Part shown: in pieces, positions 52,856-60,942 of the stretch
How positions within the stretch are numbered: the first letter of the stretch is position 1
Layout of the letters: every line of letters starts with the position of its first letter
NCBI GenBank assembly: GCA_965153355.1
Contig: OZ231128.1
Location: 7,192,001 to 7,256,000 of the forward strand
Length of the DNA stretch: 64,000 bases
Reading direction: 5' to 3'
Source of the DNA: Flaccisagitta enflata
Lineage: Eukaryota; Chaetognatha; Sagittoidea; Aphragmophora
Position numbers and translations under genes: made by a program
Notes under the pieces: model-generated
Database searches by the model: none
Seen by the model: only the letters and a program-made list of their open reading frames with translations
What the model was told of the DNA's origin: nothing

Positions 52856-53284
52856 TATGACGATGATGAATATGACGATGATGATGATAGATATGACGAT
52901 GATGTTGATGATGACAGAAATAAGGCCCAATTGGCCAAATATGCGTCTGGTCTTGGTTCATATGGTCTTCCTTTATACAGTCTTGGTTTATATGGTCTAA
53001 TTTCATATGATCTCACTGTATAGGGTCTTACTTTATATGGTCTTACTTTATACGGTCTCACTTTAAACGGTCTCACTTTATAAGGTCTACTGTATAAGGT
53101 GTAACATGACGACAATGACGATGATGATGACAATGATGACGGCGATGATGATGACGATGATGACAATGATGACGCCAATGACGACGACGAGGACAATGTC
53201 GATGAGGATGACGATGATCAAGATGACAATGATGAGGACGACGATGATGATGATGACAAAGACAACGACGATGACGACGACGAC

Positions 53285-53324
<40 letters not shown>

Positions 53325-53562
53325 TCAATGATGATTACGATGATGATAATGCACCTTTACATCGAAATTATGACGAAATTCGCGATATTGACGAATGCGT
53401 AACCAACCAACTGACGGACACTGGCAATTATAGAGATGCGAGGACGCATCTAAAAACTGGTAATGATGATGTTGATGAATGATGACAACGATGTGGATCG
53501 TAACGTTGACGCTGATGATGACAACTTTGACGACGATACTGATGATGACGACGATGAAGATG

Positions 53563-53620
<58 letters not shown>

Positions 53621-56600
53621 CGATGACGATGACGATGATTATGATGACGAATATGTTGACGATGATGATGCTGATGATTATGATGCAATATTCAGTAAAT
53701 ATATCGTGGATTTCTCGATTTGAACAAATGCGTAACCAACCGACCGACCGACCAACGGACGGACATGGCCTATTATAGAGATGCGAGGACGCATCTAAAA
53801 ATCTGGATATTAACTGGATATTTCACTGGCAATTTCTCTCAATAGTTCTCCCAACCTTAACCCGACCACTTTTCAGGACTGGAACTTGATGCCTGACACA
53901 GCATCTCAGGCCCGACCTTCCGTGGACAAGCGCTTCAGCAACACTTACACGATGGAGCACAACATCCGGGTCGTGCTCAGGGACATCATGACATCCGGGT
54001 TGGGAATTTTGTTTCATCATTATTGGAGAGAAAATTTTATATGTGTTGATTATCAATGATTGAATAATTAAGCGACAATGGAACTTGACCATGTAAATTA
54101 CTCAAGCTCAGTAATTTTTGAAAACGACTCTTTTTTATCATCCGGATCAGGGACTTGATGTCGCTCAATGAATGTGGCATTTTCTTGTGAATCGAAAGCA
54201 AAGCCATTCCATTAACAATCCCGACTTATGGCACATCTTTCTCAGTAAAATCGATCTGGAGGACATATCAACGGCTCAATTACGGAAGATGCTAGAAGGC
54301 CGCTTGGAGACTTCGTTGACGTCTTACAAGAGGTTCATCGACGCGGAGATGCTCAACATCCTCGGTCAACTGGATTCGCCTTCTTGCATTCTTGAAGACT
54401 TTCTGTATCTTGGCTCAGAATGGAATGCATCAAATCTGGAAGAACTCACTCAAAATAAAGGCAAGGGGGGCCCATTCATAATTGTTTTCATATTAAAATG
54501 ATATCGAATGATCCAATAACAAAATATACTTGAAATGAGTGAACCTCTCAGCAAAGAGTTAGCTTTTATTTGTGTCTGTGAGGTTGGCCTGTAATAATGG
54601 CCTAAACTTCTGAATGAATGAATGACTGAATGAATGAATGAATGAATGAATGAATGATTAGTTGATGAACCTACGCAAAAAAAAGCCTGATAAAAGTCAA
54701 AATGAGTATATAAAAGACCAAACAGGCTGCCTCTCATGATGCCGGCATTCATGAATGAAAACCTTTTGATTCAACAGTCGGTTACATCTTGAATGTTGCC
54801 AAGGAAATCGACAACTTCTTCCCCGGCATTTTTCAATATTACAACGTGAGAGAAGATGATGTTGAAGAGGCAAATATGATGAAGTATTGGCACGAAACTT
54901 CAAGGTTTCTCTCTCAAGTAAGTTTTAGTCAAATGAGTGAATGAATGAATGAATGAATGAATAAATAAATGCATAATAAATATGTTTACCGTATTTTCTC
55001 TAAAAAGCGCCCCGGGCGCTTTTGAAATTGAAATATGACTTTGCTTCCTAACTCTCCAATTAGCGCCCCCTCTATATTGTAGATGAACTCTCATTCAGTC
55101 TACCTTTTTCATGAAACACTACCGAAACGCTAAATTTGATTTAAAATTGTGATATTTATTGCATATCTGTCTGAAAGTCTTTGAAAATGGCTCATTGTGT
55201 TGTATCATTTCATCATTTTACTGTCATTTTTCTGTCCAAATTTTTTCTGGAAAGTGTAATACCAAAAAAAAAAAAAGAGGGGGGGGGGCGTAATATGCAA
55301 TATGCAATATGCAATAATCAGAGCTCACAAGAGGACGCAACCTTGACGGTCACGTTAGGGATTTCAATCCGTGTCTTTTGTTTTAAAGTGTTTTTACGCG
55401 GGTAATGTTTTAGGGTTAGGGGTAGGGTTAGGGTTAGGGATGGGGTGGGTTTTAGGGTTAGGGATGGGGTGGGTTTTAGGGTTAGGGATAGGGTTGGGTT
55501 ATAGATAGATTTAGGGCAAGGTGTGGACTTGGTTTTGTATGTTTTAACTTGAGTGCGCTTACATTAAAGATTTGCCCTTGCGGGAAAAAACAAGTGCACC
55601 GGATTGAATTCCCTAAGATTACCACCTTGACCAATCGCGATGGGGCTTGTTATTTTACTTGTTCTTTACAAGCCTTTTTTATTAGCTGACACGCGACTGT
55701 ATAGGTCACGTCAGTCTGTCAGTCCGCCAGATTTGCATCTCAGAGCAATTGTCGGAAATCTATTGTCATGTCATGCTTACCGGTGCGTTGTTTTCTGTCT
55801 GTCTGTCCTTTTAACAGGTGGAGGCTTCAGGCGGTCGTGTTTTGGTTCACTGCAAAATGGGAGTCTCACGGTCAGCTGCAACTGTTGTCGCTTTTCTCAT
55901 GAAATCTCGGAGATGGTCGGCAGAGGACGCTTATGCATTTGTCAAGGACAAAAGAGCAGTCATCAGACCGAACAAAGGTAATGACAAATGAGCAAACGAA
56001 TGTGTAAATGAGAGAATGAATGCTCAGAAATGTACAGAGGAGGAAGCCTATGCATTTGTCCAGGACAAAAGAGCAGTCATCAGACCGAACAAAGGTAATG
56101 ACAAATGAGCAAACAAATGTGTAAATGAGAGAATGAATGCTCAGTGATGTACAGCGGGGGAAGCCTATGCATTTGTCCAGGACAAAAGAGCAGTCATTAG
56201 GACATTCATAAATAATGACAAATATATAAAATGAATTAACCTTTGAATGAGTTAATGAAGTAATAAATGAATGAATGAACGAATGAGGGAGGTATTAAAT
56301 GAAGGCTCATGCAAAGACGGCAAAGTGCCTTTTTCAGTTTCAGTGGGCTGGATCAATGGAACATCATCTTTTAGCGTAAGTGCATCCACTCATTTGGCCA
56401 TAAATTGATTGATTACTTCATTTGTTACTTGATTCCTTTATTCGTAAGTTTATTTTGGTTGTTTCATTTTCTTGCAACAGGTTTTGTGCGGCAATTGGAC
56501 ATCTTCCAAGGAATTCTCAACGCGTCCAATAACAGACTCAGCTTCAGAATCAAAAAAGACGCCGCAGTCAATCAGTCCATTGATGATGACAGTGATGATA

Positions 56601-56632
56601 ACCTTAATGATAACAGTGATATTGGAGAATGA
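47516..56632 (+). CDS. ssh: Slingshot cofilin phosphatase, ten-exon gene model
   Basis: Model: join(47516..47665, 48858..49002, 49760..50494, 51003..51140, 51755..51975, 53877..53998, 54246..54460, 54778..54917, 55818..55977, 56481..56632), 725 codons plus TGA, all junctions in phase. Slingshot removes the inhibitory phosphate of ADF/cofilin and so promotes actin filament turnover. Seen here: an unconserved N-terminus (1-330), Slingshot N domain (about 330-500, with HFFKPVSVFATWSL and the DWV..Y..KL..D....DWN block), DEK_C domain (about 505-560), and phosphatase domain (about 563-690) with LGSEWNASNLEEL, YILNV.KEIDNFFPG and the P-loop HCKMGVSRSA (Cys634, Arg640, likely general acid Asp603). 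It ends about 35 residues after the phosphatase domain, lacking the long Ser-rich tail of insect and vertebrate forms. The start codon is uncertain. Confidence 0.9.
47673..48857 (+). repeat. tandem array of exon-start copies with (GAAT)n
   Basis: Eight truncated copies of the start of the following exon, each preceded by its own acceptor (ttaattccgcctccag/gagcg), start at 47,908, 48,038, 48,159, 48,272, 48,386, 48,500, 48,610 and 48,736. The ninth, at 48,858, is the complete exon. Units are 110-130 bp; length differences come from the (GAATGAAT)n part. Most copies read ERGRRASFVQSKGALRIV and then a stop, with no donor. Confidence 0.92.
48858..49002 (+). CDS. ssh: Slingshot exon 2
   Basis: Acceptor cgcctctag/gag, phase 0; donor cttctag/gtatgt, phase 1. 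Reads ERGRRASFVQSKGALRVV, then CTEEPVGDGQVEISFDWG, ending TPSPRASPLL. The last and only full-length member of the preceding exon-start array. Arg-Arg-x-Ser is a basic phosphosite-like motif, but its role is unknown. Confidence 0.8.
49045..49350. mobile_element. second copy of the GGGGGGTCGGTA-type MITE (left end degraded)
   Basis: Nearly collinear with 2,535-3,022 but without the 176-bp nested element. Right end TGGCATTGCCAAAGTTGG ... TACCGACCCCCCC. It is followed at 49,362 by a 28-bp copy of the end of Slingshot exon 2. Confidence 0.75.
49362..49389 (+). repeat. copy of the exon 2 3' end and splice donor
   Basis: 'cagccctcgcgccagcccac' plus ttctaggt repeats 48,977-49,004 exactly, on the other side of a MITE. 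The copied donor (ctag/gtttga) is weaker than the original (ctag/gtatgt). Confidence 0.85.
49760..50494 (+). CDS. ssh: Slingshot exon 3
   Basis: Acceptor with a good pyrimidine tract (cctctttcttacttcatacc ... ctgacag/at), phase 1; donor aaag/gtaaag, phase 1; 245 codons. It joins exon 2 as SPLL-DRRATRRGSIITPS. Content: Pro/Thr-rich stretch, TFENLQDVASRMETLSLP, a Gly/Glu/Arg-rich repeat of GGA/GAG codons, Thr/Ser-rich region, then IVEFICSEDVMKIAVALD, which resembles the start of the Slingshot N domain (insect and vertebrate forms have a hydrophobic-acidic-MAVKLE block here). Confidence 0.85.
50495..51002 (+). repeat. intron whose pyrimidine tract is a (CT)n microsatellite
   Basis: 50,943-51,002 is (CT)n with CTGT interruptions running directly into the acceptor ctctcag/cc. 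The length of this tract could affect splicing of exon 4. Confidence 0.8.
51003..51140 (+). CDS. ssh: Slingshot exon 4
   Basis: Phase 1 in and out. Reads AKYLVVAGPKDSNENVLLGI, then TCKADTIALGIIIKIYAESE and ITLHPEG; matches the RYLVV....LLG.DC....IGLV.P...DT.IHLDG pattern of the Slingshot N domain. Donor ccagaag/gtgagc. Confidence 0.92.
51141..51330 (+). repeat. copies of the exon 4 end and donor
   Basis: 'catccagaaggtgagcaagc' at 51,131 recurs as 'cattcagatggtgagcaagt' (51,214) and 'catccatatgatgagcgagc' (51,293), with the same following 'attttatcat', about 80 bp apart. Two decaying copies of the splice donor region inside the intron. Confidence 0.75.
51331..51754. other. intronic sequence
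   Basis: Contains three 'atctatggtcttgaaaaaa' copies (51,480-51,560) and a pyrimidine tract before exon 5. Confidence 0.6.
51755..51975 (+). CDS. ssh: Slingshot exon 5, followed by a GC donor
   Basis: Acceptor tttttttccaag/gt, phase 1. Reads GVIFNSLVNQSGQGS, APHFFKPVSVFATWSLMQIV, ARERNVYAGTADYDWVKYY and QNKLTSDATYLK. The FKPVSV..MW and DW...Y...I.SD blocks are Slingshot hallmarks. The only in-frame exit is aaa/GCAAGT (phase 0), a consensus GC donor; the nearby gtactt would put a stop right after the junction. Confidence 0.9.
52131..52587 (+). mobile_element. HINE-like element with GATGC stem and 15-bp core
   Basis: 5' AAGGCCAGATAGGCC, subterminal GATGCGTCCTC (52,149). Core of about 15 units of TTATATGGTCTTTCT (52,160-52,375). 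3' hairpin GATGCGAGGACGCATC (52,569-52,584), TAA. The 5' repeat GATGCGTCCTC is the exact reverse complement of the hairpin's GAGGACGCATC. Confidence 0.8.
52590..52715 (+). mobile_element. HINE-like element with GGTGC stem
   Basis: Immediately follows the previous copy. 5' AAGGCCAAGAAGGCC, subterminal GGTGCGACG (52,610). (GACC)-type tract. 3' hairpin AGGTGCTTTGTCGCACCT (52,691-52,708), AAAAAA. Confidence 0.8.
52731..52920. repeat. (GAT)n/(GAC)n array
   Basis: Trinucleotide GATGAT with GAC variants; Asp/Met-rich frames are artefacts. Confidence 0.95.
52922..53455 (+). mobile_element. HINE-like element with (GAT)n core, GATGC stem
   Basis: 5' AAGGCCCAATTGGCC, 'atatgcgtctgg', a few 'atggtcttactttatacggt' units, a (GATGAC)n core (53,107-53,360), then 3' hairpin GATGCGAGGACGCATC (53,435-53,450), TAAAAA. 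Confidence 0.75.
53464..53801 (+). mobile_element. HINE-like 3' end with (GAT)n core
   Basis: (GATGAT)n core to about 53,690, (CCGA)n tract, hairpin GATGCGAGGACGCATC (53,780-53,795), TAAAAA. No separate 5' end; probably an internal duplication of the preceding element. Confidence 0.65.
53877..53998 (+). CDS. ssh: Slingshot exon 6
   Basis: Acceptor cgaccacttttcag/gac, phase 0; donor ccgg/gttggg, phase 2. Reads DWNLMPDTASQARPSVDKR, then HNIRVVLRDIMTSG; corresponds to the EWNAM..........KLREIM segment between the N domain and DEK_C. Confidence 0.9.
54246..54460 (+). CDS. ssh: Slingshot exon 7 (DEK_C domain and start of phosphatase), GC donor
   Basis: Acceptor catctttctcag/t, phase 2. Reads KIDLEDISTAQLRKMLEG, then YKRFIDAEMLNILGQLDSPS and YLGSEWNASNLEELTQNK. 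The DEK_C domain (helix, K.F.D.EM..ILGQ.D.P) and the LGSEWNASNLE entry to the catalytic domain are both clear. It leaves through aaag/GCAAGG, phase 1; no GT donor keeps the frame. Confidence 0.93.
54778..54917 (+). CDS. ssh: Slingshot exon 8 (phosphatase core)
   Basis: Acceptor gattcaacag/tc, phase 1; donor tctcaa/gtaagt, phase 0. Reads VGYILNVAKEIDNFFPGIFQ, YYNVREDDVEEANMMKYW, ending SRFLSQ. The YILNV..EIDNFFPG..Y.N.R signature is diagnostic; the Asp at about 603 aligns with the catalytic acid. Confidence 0.95.
54989..55290. mobile_element. right-truncated MITE of the CCGTATTT family
   Basis: TA then CCGTATTTTCTC and GCGCCCCGGGCGCTTTTG at the left. A G-rich remnant at 55,277-55,288 may mark the degraded right side. 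Confidence 0.6.
55412..55500. repeat. interstitial TTAGGG-like repeat
   Basis: 'tagggttagggttaggga' and 'ggtgggttttagggttaggg' units, degenerate. Either a telomere-like interstitial sequence or a G-rich minisatellite of about 30 bp. It lies in the Slingshot intron between exons 8 and 9. Confidence 0.75.
55818..55977 (+). CDS. ssh: Slingshot exon 9 (catalytic P-loop)
   Basis: Acceptor ccttttaacag/gtg, phase 0; donor caaag/gtaatg, phase 1. Reads VEASGGRVLVHCKMGVSRSA, then ATVVAFLMKSRRWSAEDAYA and VKDKRAVIRPNK. HCKMGVSR is the HCx5R dual-specificity phosphatase motif with all residues intact, so the enzyme is predicted active. Confidence 0.96.
56031..56210 (+). repeat. two copies of the exon 9 end; first is a potential 57-nt cassette exon
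   Basis: 'gcatttgtccaggacaaaag' plus 'agcagtcatcagaccgaac' repeats exon 9 with a 117-bp period (from 55,932 to 56,049 and 56,166). The first copy has acceptor-like tgtacag/ag (56,036-37) and the intact donor aaag/gtaatg (56,095). Between them 57 nt are open, phase 1 in and out, encoding EEEAYAFVQDKRAVIRPNK. The second copy has lost its donor. Confidence 0.8.
56481..56632 (+). CDS. ssh: Slingshot terminal exon 10
   Basis: Acceptor cattttcttgcaacag/gt, phase 1. Reads GFVRQLDIFQGILNASNNRL, then SFRIKKDAAVN and an Asp/Asn-rich end SDDNLNDNSDIGE, TGA at 56,630. FVRQL..FQGIL is the end of the phosphatase domain. No good donor precedes the stop, so a short C-terminus is likely. The first AATAAA downstream is at 56,916, inside a MITE. 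Confidence 0.88.
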
Positions 56633-56672
56633 TGATGTTACTATCCAATTATGATGGCCTTTATTGGTAATA

Positions 56673-57031
56673 CCGTATTTCTTGTAATTAGCGCCCCGGG
56701 CGCTTTCCAAAATTAAAATGAGACATTGCCATTTTCAACCTGTAATTACCGCCCCTTTGGTAACTTATATGTAGATGACTTTACATTGAATCTACTTTTT
56801 TGACAAATTTTTTTATATTTCAGTGCAGTAAATCACTAAAAAATTGAGTTTTTGATGTATAACAGGCTATGCTCACGTGGTTTTTGCAAAAAAAAAAAAA
56901 AAAAAACTAATTCAAAATAAATTTTATGGGATTTTTCAGAAAAAACGATAATTTGTCATTAACTCATTCTCTCATCAAAAGGGGGGGGGCTAATTAGAGG
57001 GGGGGGGCGGCGATACATGCAAGAAATACGG
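56673..57031. mobile_element. MITE, CCGTATTTCTTG TIR, TA target
   Basis: Ends CCGTATTTCTTGTAATTAGC / its counterpart GCAAGAAATACGG, TA on both sides, GCGCCCCGGGCGC subterminal palindrome at the left, G-runs at the right. It lies 40 bp after the Slingshot stop and carries a candidate AATAAA (56,916-56,921). Confidence 0.8.
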
Positions 57032-57633
57032 TATTGATATTATTGAAGAACAATGATCCATTGACCATAACAATGATATTGATGATGATCAACACAATGT
57101 TAGCATTATTGACAAATCATTGATGGGGACAGTGATGTTAGTGATGATAATCATTTCGTCAGCATTTTTGTGGAAAACTGATGTCATTGACAACAGGATG
57201 ACATTCAAAATGATGTCCACAACACTGGCAAATGATATATTCATGTTTGCGGACAAAGTGCGTCTCATGATTACATTTTGAATAGTTGTAATGACTTTGA
57301 AAATTGCCCAATCTTTGGACCACATTACTTCATTCACCTCATTTCTTTTGGGTTGTGTTTTGTTGTCAATAATTTATGCATTGAGCGTAACATTGCAAAA
57401 GAACAGTGCAATTTATTCTATTAAAGCTTTTATTCTGTGAAATGAGTTTAGTATCACTTTCGTCGATCAAACCCTTACTAAGTTACACCTTTTGTTTTGA
57501 CTTAAAGCACTGATTAGTTATTGACAGTTGTCGTCCACCACCCCCCTTGTTGAAACATGATGGTCAGTTGTCCATTATGAATTTAAGTGACCAAAGATGA
57601 TGGGAAAATTGTGTATTGGGCTTGAGAATCAAC
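57032..57633. other. no gene seen
   Basis: Unique AT-rich sequence; candidate Slingshot 3' flank. Confidence 0.5.
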
Positions 57634-57782
57634 AAGGCCGTAAACACTCCCCCCTCCCAGTCGCGAACGGATGGGCAGGAGCGGAGAACAGAAATGTTAT
57701 GTGACCGATGGACCAACCGACCGACCGACCGACCAACCGACCAACATGGCAAGTTTTAGAGTCGTGTGTCCGCGACTAAAAA
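57634..57782 (+). mobile_element. compact HINE-like element
   Basis: 5' AAGGCCGTAAACACTCCCCC, CAGTCGCGAACGGATGGGC, (ACCG)n, 3' hairpin GTCGTGTGTCCGCGAC (57,761-57,776), TAAAAA. Confidence 0.75.
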
Positions 57783-57839
57783 GATGGTTCTTACTGAACT
57801 GTCAAGCTAGAAGAATCTCAAAATGTTAGCCTACTAAGT

Positions 57840-58318
57840 AGTATAAGGGAGTGTAAGTCAGGTGGACAAGAAGCAGGGGATGGAGTAGTCTCGAGGTGTT
57901 GAGGTTAGGGGGGTGATGGTGTAAGAAGTAGGGATGGTGTAAGATTTAGTGGTTGACTAGTGGCATTCTAAGGTCTTTCAAGATGTTAGGGTTGGGTGGG
58001 GGGATGCAGGGTGTAAGATGTGGGTTGGTGTTAGGTTAAGTGTTTGACTAGTGGCATTCTACGATGTCTCTAGATGTGGGGGTGGAGGGGGGTGGTGGTG
58101 TAAGGTTTAGTGGTTGACTAGTGGCATTCTGGGGTGAGGAGTAGTCTCGAGATGTTGGGGTGGGGGGGGGGGGGTGATGATGTAAGATGTGGAGGTGGTG
58201 TAAGGTTTAGAGATTGACTAGTGGCATTCTAAGGTGTCTCAAGACGCAGGGGTGGGGGGGCGGTGGTGGTGGTGTAAGGTTTAGTGGTTGACAAGTGGCA
58301 TTCTAGGGTGTGGTTTAG
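57840..58318. repeat. GT-rich about 110-bp tandem repeat
   Basis: Units containing 'gtgtaaggtttagtggttga' and 'ctagtggcattctaaggtgt', about five copies. They resume at 59,440-59,575 after a LINE insertion. Confidence 0.8.
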
Positions 58319-59439
58319 TTGTTGTTGTTGTTGCCCCAGCGTCCGCGTAAGCGGCAAGGTCAAAAGTCGCAGCGCATTGTCGCAATCACTCATCGAAAAT
58401 ATTGTAGATATTGAAACCGCGATATTGGCACCGCGAAGGTCTTCCCCGAGGATCTCGGACCAGCCGAGCGACGATAGTCATTGGCACCAAGGGGAGGCGA
58501 GAATCGCGGATCGCGGCAAGCCGAGCTTCACGGTCGAGTTGTTTATGTTTTAGTCTTCTTCTTGTGTTAAGTCGATCATAGGCGGTGAAAAAGGAGACGG
58601 AGTGGAAGGAGGAGTAAGAAAAGAAGCAGAGGAAGAGGAGGAAGAGGAAGAAGAGGAAGGAGAGGAATAGGAGAAGAGATGAGGAAGAGCAGGAGAGGAG
58701 ATAAAGTTGGAAGAGTTAGACGGAAAAGGCGGTGGTCAAGGAGGAAGACTGGGGGGAGGGGGAAGAATGGGTGGAGGAGGAGGAGAAGGAGGAAGGGGTA
58801 AAGAGTCATCAGGAGGATCAGGAGGATCAGGCGGAATCAAAGCAGAGAAGGATGGAAGTGACTGAAGGAATTGCGCAACTTCTACCGGATTGTGCCAAAG
58901 GTCGATGACGGAGAGTCGTGTAGGCTTCACAGGACAGTCAAAGATGTGTTGTGTCGTATGGCGGGCGATTTTGCACTCGGGACACTGCGCGGATTCAGTG
59001 CTGGAAAGGCGACGCTTGTAGGAGTTAAGAAATCGACAATGTCCTATCCTCAGTTGTGCTAGAGTGGAACGCTGAATGCGCGATAGTGACGATTCCGTCT
59101 TGGAGACCGGTGGCGGAATGGTTTTGACGATGGGATTTACACCCAACGAGTCGATGACGTTCGTAACTGCCGACGTATGAATATCACGGATGGCGTCTTT
59201 GTAGCCATCAGGGGGCATGACACCATCGACGAGAAACGGCGACACGACATCGATATATTTTGACTTGAGAGTTGCCTTCATTTTGCGTGGACCAGGGTCT
59301 GCCATGACGACCAGATGAGAGGGATGCGATGGACGCATAGATGACGCCAGGAATTGCGCCCCTAACATATGAACGTGTTCGGCGACGGGGAGCTCGTTCA
59401 TCTCCTGGTGCAGATGAGCGACCGGCGTCGAGGCATCAT
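58319..59439 (-). mobile_element. 5'-truncated LINE insertion with 11-bp target duplication
   Basis: Minus-strand element bounded by GTGTGGTTTAG on both sides (58,308-58,318 and 59,440-59,450). On its own strand it starts inside ORF2, runs through the coding end and about 400 bp of 3' sequence, and finishes CGCTGGGGCAACAACAACAA(C), a CAA-repeat tail. Target repeats continue on both sides. Confidence 0.88.
58736..59439 (-). CDS. LINE ORF2 C-terminal fragment (jockey-like)
   Basis: Open frame of about 230 codons: HLHQEMNELPVAEHVHMLGA, then MRPSHPSHLVVMADPGPRKM, STLAQLRIGHCRFLNSYKRR, then the zinc-knuckle CPECKIARHTTQHIFDCPVK and LWHNPVEVAQFLQS, ending in a Pro-rich tail with TGA at 58,736. The HLH.E...LPV..H..ML, TL.QLR.GHC..L.SY and CP.C......HIF.CP blocks are typical of the C-terminus of jockey-group non-LTR elements. 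No frameshift is present, so insertion is recent, but the reverse transcriptase core and endonuclease are absent: inert. Confidence 0.85.
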
Positions 59440-59575
59440 GTGTGGTTTAGTCTCGAGATAGGGGGGAAGTATTGCCTTAATGTTGAAGAGTGGCATTCTG
59501 GGGTGTGGAGTAGGCTCGAGATGGGGAGGGGGTGGTGTGTTGCCATAAAGTTGACGATTGGCAATGTGGTATCCA

Positions 59576-59922
59576 CTTAACGTGAGAACCAGAGCCTCTA
59601 AAGTGAATCTGCAGGAATTAGCAAGTTGGAAGTCGATTAGTATTTCCTTTTTTCTCGACTTGTCTTCTTTCTGATCGGATTACAGACAAGCTTCGCGTGT
59701 TTGTGGCGTAATTTTTGTATTCTATTCACCATGCGCCAATTAGAATGAGTAAACGTCTCTTTTCTTATTTTCTCATTTCAGTTTTGGAATATTCGGAATT
59801 GGGGTGGTGACTGACGTGATCTAGGAAAGGGCTTGTTGCCTAAAAAGCTACAGACTTAAAGCCTAAATGACCTACCAACTGACTGACCGATCAGCTCATT
59901 AATTCAAAGAAAAGGAGCTCTG

Positions 59923-59988
<66 letters not shown>

Positions 59989-60170
59989 CCTCTCCCTCAT
60001 TTGCGCTTAGTCGCTTGAACTAATCAACGTAGTAAAAGATGATCTCATACTCTGTCATACTTTAAGCAGCTTTTCTTAACCAACAAGGAACAAAAGCCGT
60101 GGAACTAAAAAAGGGAAATTGTCTCTCTACCATTTCTACACTAGTTCTACCAGTTGAGCTAGTTGCGCAC
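59576..60170. other. no gene; (CT)n at 59,929-59,996
   Basis: Unique sequence except for CTGTCT then (CT)n. Confidence 0.6.
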
Positions 60171-60670
60171 AAGCGATCACAAATTATGGGTCAGTCGGTC
60201 GGTTGGTCGCTCTGTAAGACAAGGTTGTCTCAGTTATATGAGCCCCCTTGACGCGTTCCTTGCTGTTGTTGTTTTGTTTTTTGTTTTGTTTTGTTTTTTT
60301 GCTTTGTCAGCCCATTTGTTGATCGGTCAGTCCTTTGATCCCTGTCAGTATTTTTATGCATTACGCGCCTCCAAATTCTCTAATGACTGTAGAGAACGTC
60401 TTTATCAGTTCACACAGTGGATCTCCCATTATGTCTCGAAGGAACCACCACCACCACCACCACCACCACCACAACCACCACCACCACCACCAGCGTCTTC
60501 ATTACTGCCTCTGCCGACCCACACGCCGTGTATCTTTTGGCCTTGTTTCCAGGCCTGTATATAATTGCATATTGTCCTCCCCTCTTTCCCAACGGGGGAG
60601 GGGGGGGGGGCAATCAGAGGACTTGGAAATGGGGAAGAAAATCAAAGGGTAGAAAAACTAAATGATAACA
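60171..60670. other. (CCA)n and G-run patches, no gene
   Basis: (CCA)n at 60,446-60,492, C/G runs at 60,575-60,610, partial 'ggtcggttggtcg' tract at 60,196-60,210. Small fragments of the hairpin-ended family may be present. Confidence 0.5.
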
Positions 60671-60942
60671 CGGCTGGATACACGACAGGACGGTCGCGGA
60701 CGGTTGGACAGGGGCAGTACCGCAAAAATGTTACTGAACAACCTACCTACCTACCTGGCAACCGACACCGCAAGGTGTAGAGTCGAGTGTCTGAGTAAGA
60801 GAAAAACAAGGCCGTGTACACAACCCCCCCAGTCGCGGACGGGTGGGCAGGAGCGGGAGAACGCTCGCATTCTGTTTTGGTTACTGACCGACCGACTGAC
60901 CGACATAGCAAGTTCTTCAGTCGCGAGTCCGCGACTAAAAAT
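60671..60942 (+). mobile_element. two HINE-like elements in tandem
   Basis: 60,671-60,795 is degenerate (CGGTCGCGGACGGTTGGAC; weak 3' end AGAGTCGAGTGTCTGAG). 60,808-60,942 is clean: AAGGCCGTGTACACAACCCC, AGTCGCGGACGGGTGGGCAG (60,832), ACCGACCGACTGACC, hairpin AGTCGCGAGTCCGCGACT (60,919-60,936), AAAAAT. Confidence 0.75.

Noticed and set aside
53106-53402. Long Asp- or Met-rich frames in the 52.7-53.7 kb region
   Set aside because: Pure GAT/GAC trinucleotide repeats, open in several frames on both strands.
58342-58553. Open plus-strand frame after ttgttgccccag, looking like a possible Slingshot tail exon (SGKVKSRSALSQSLIENIV)
   Set aside because: It lies inside the 3' region of a minus-strand LINE with clear target duplications; the (GTT)n-cccc is the complement of the LINE tail.
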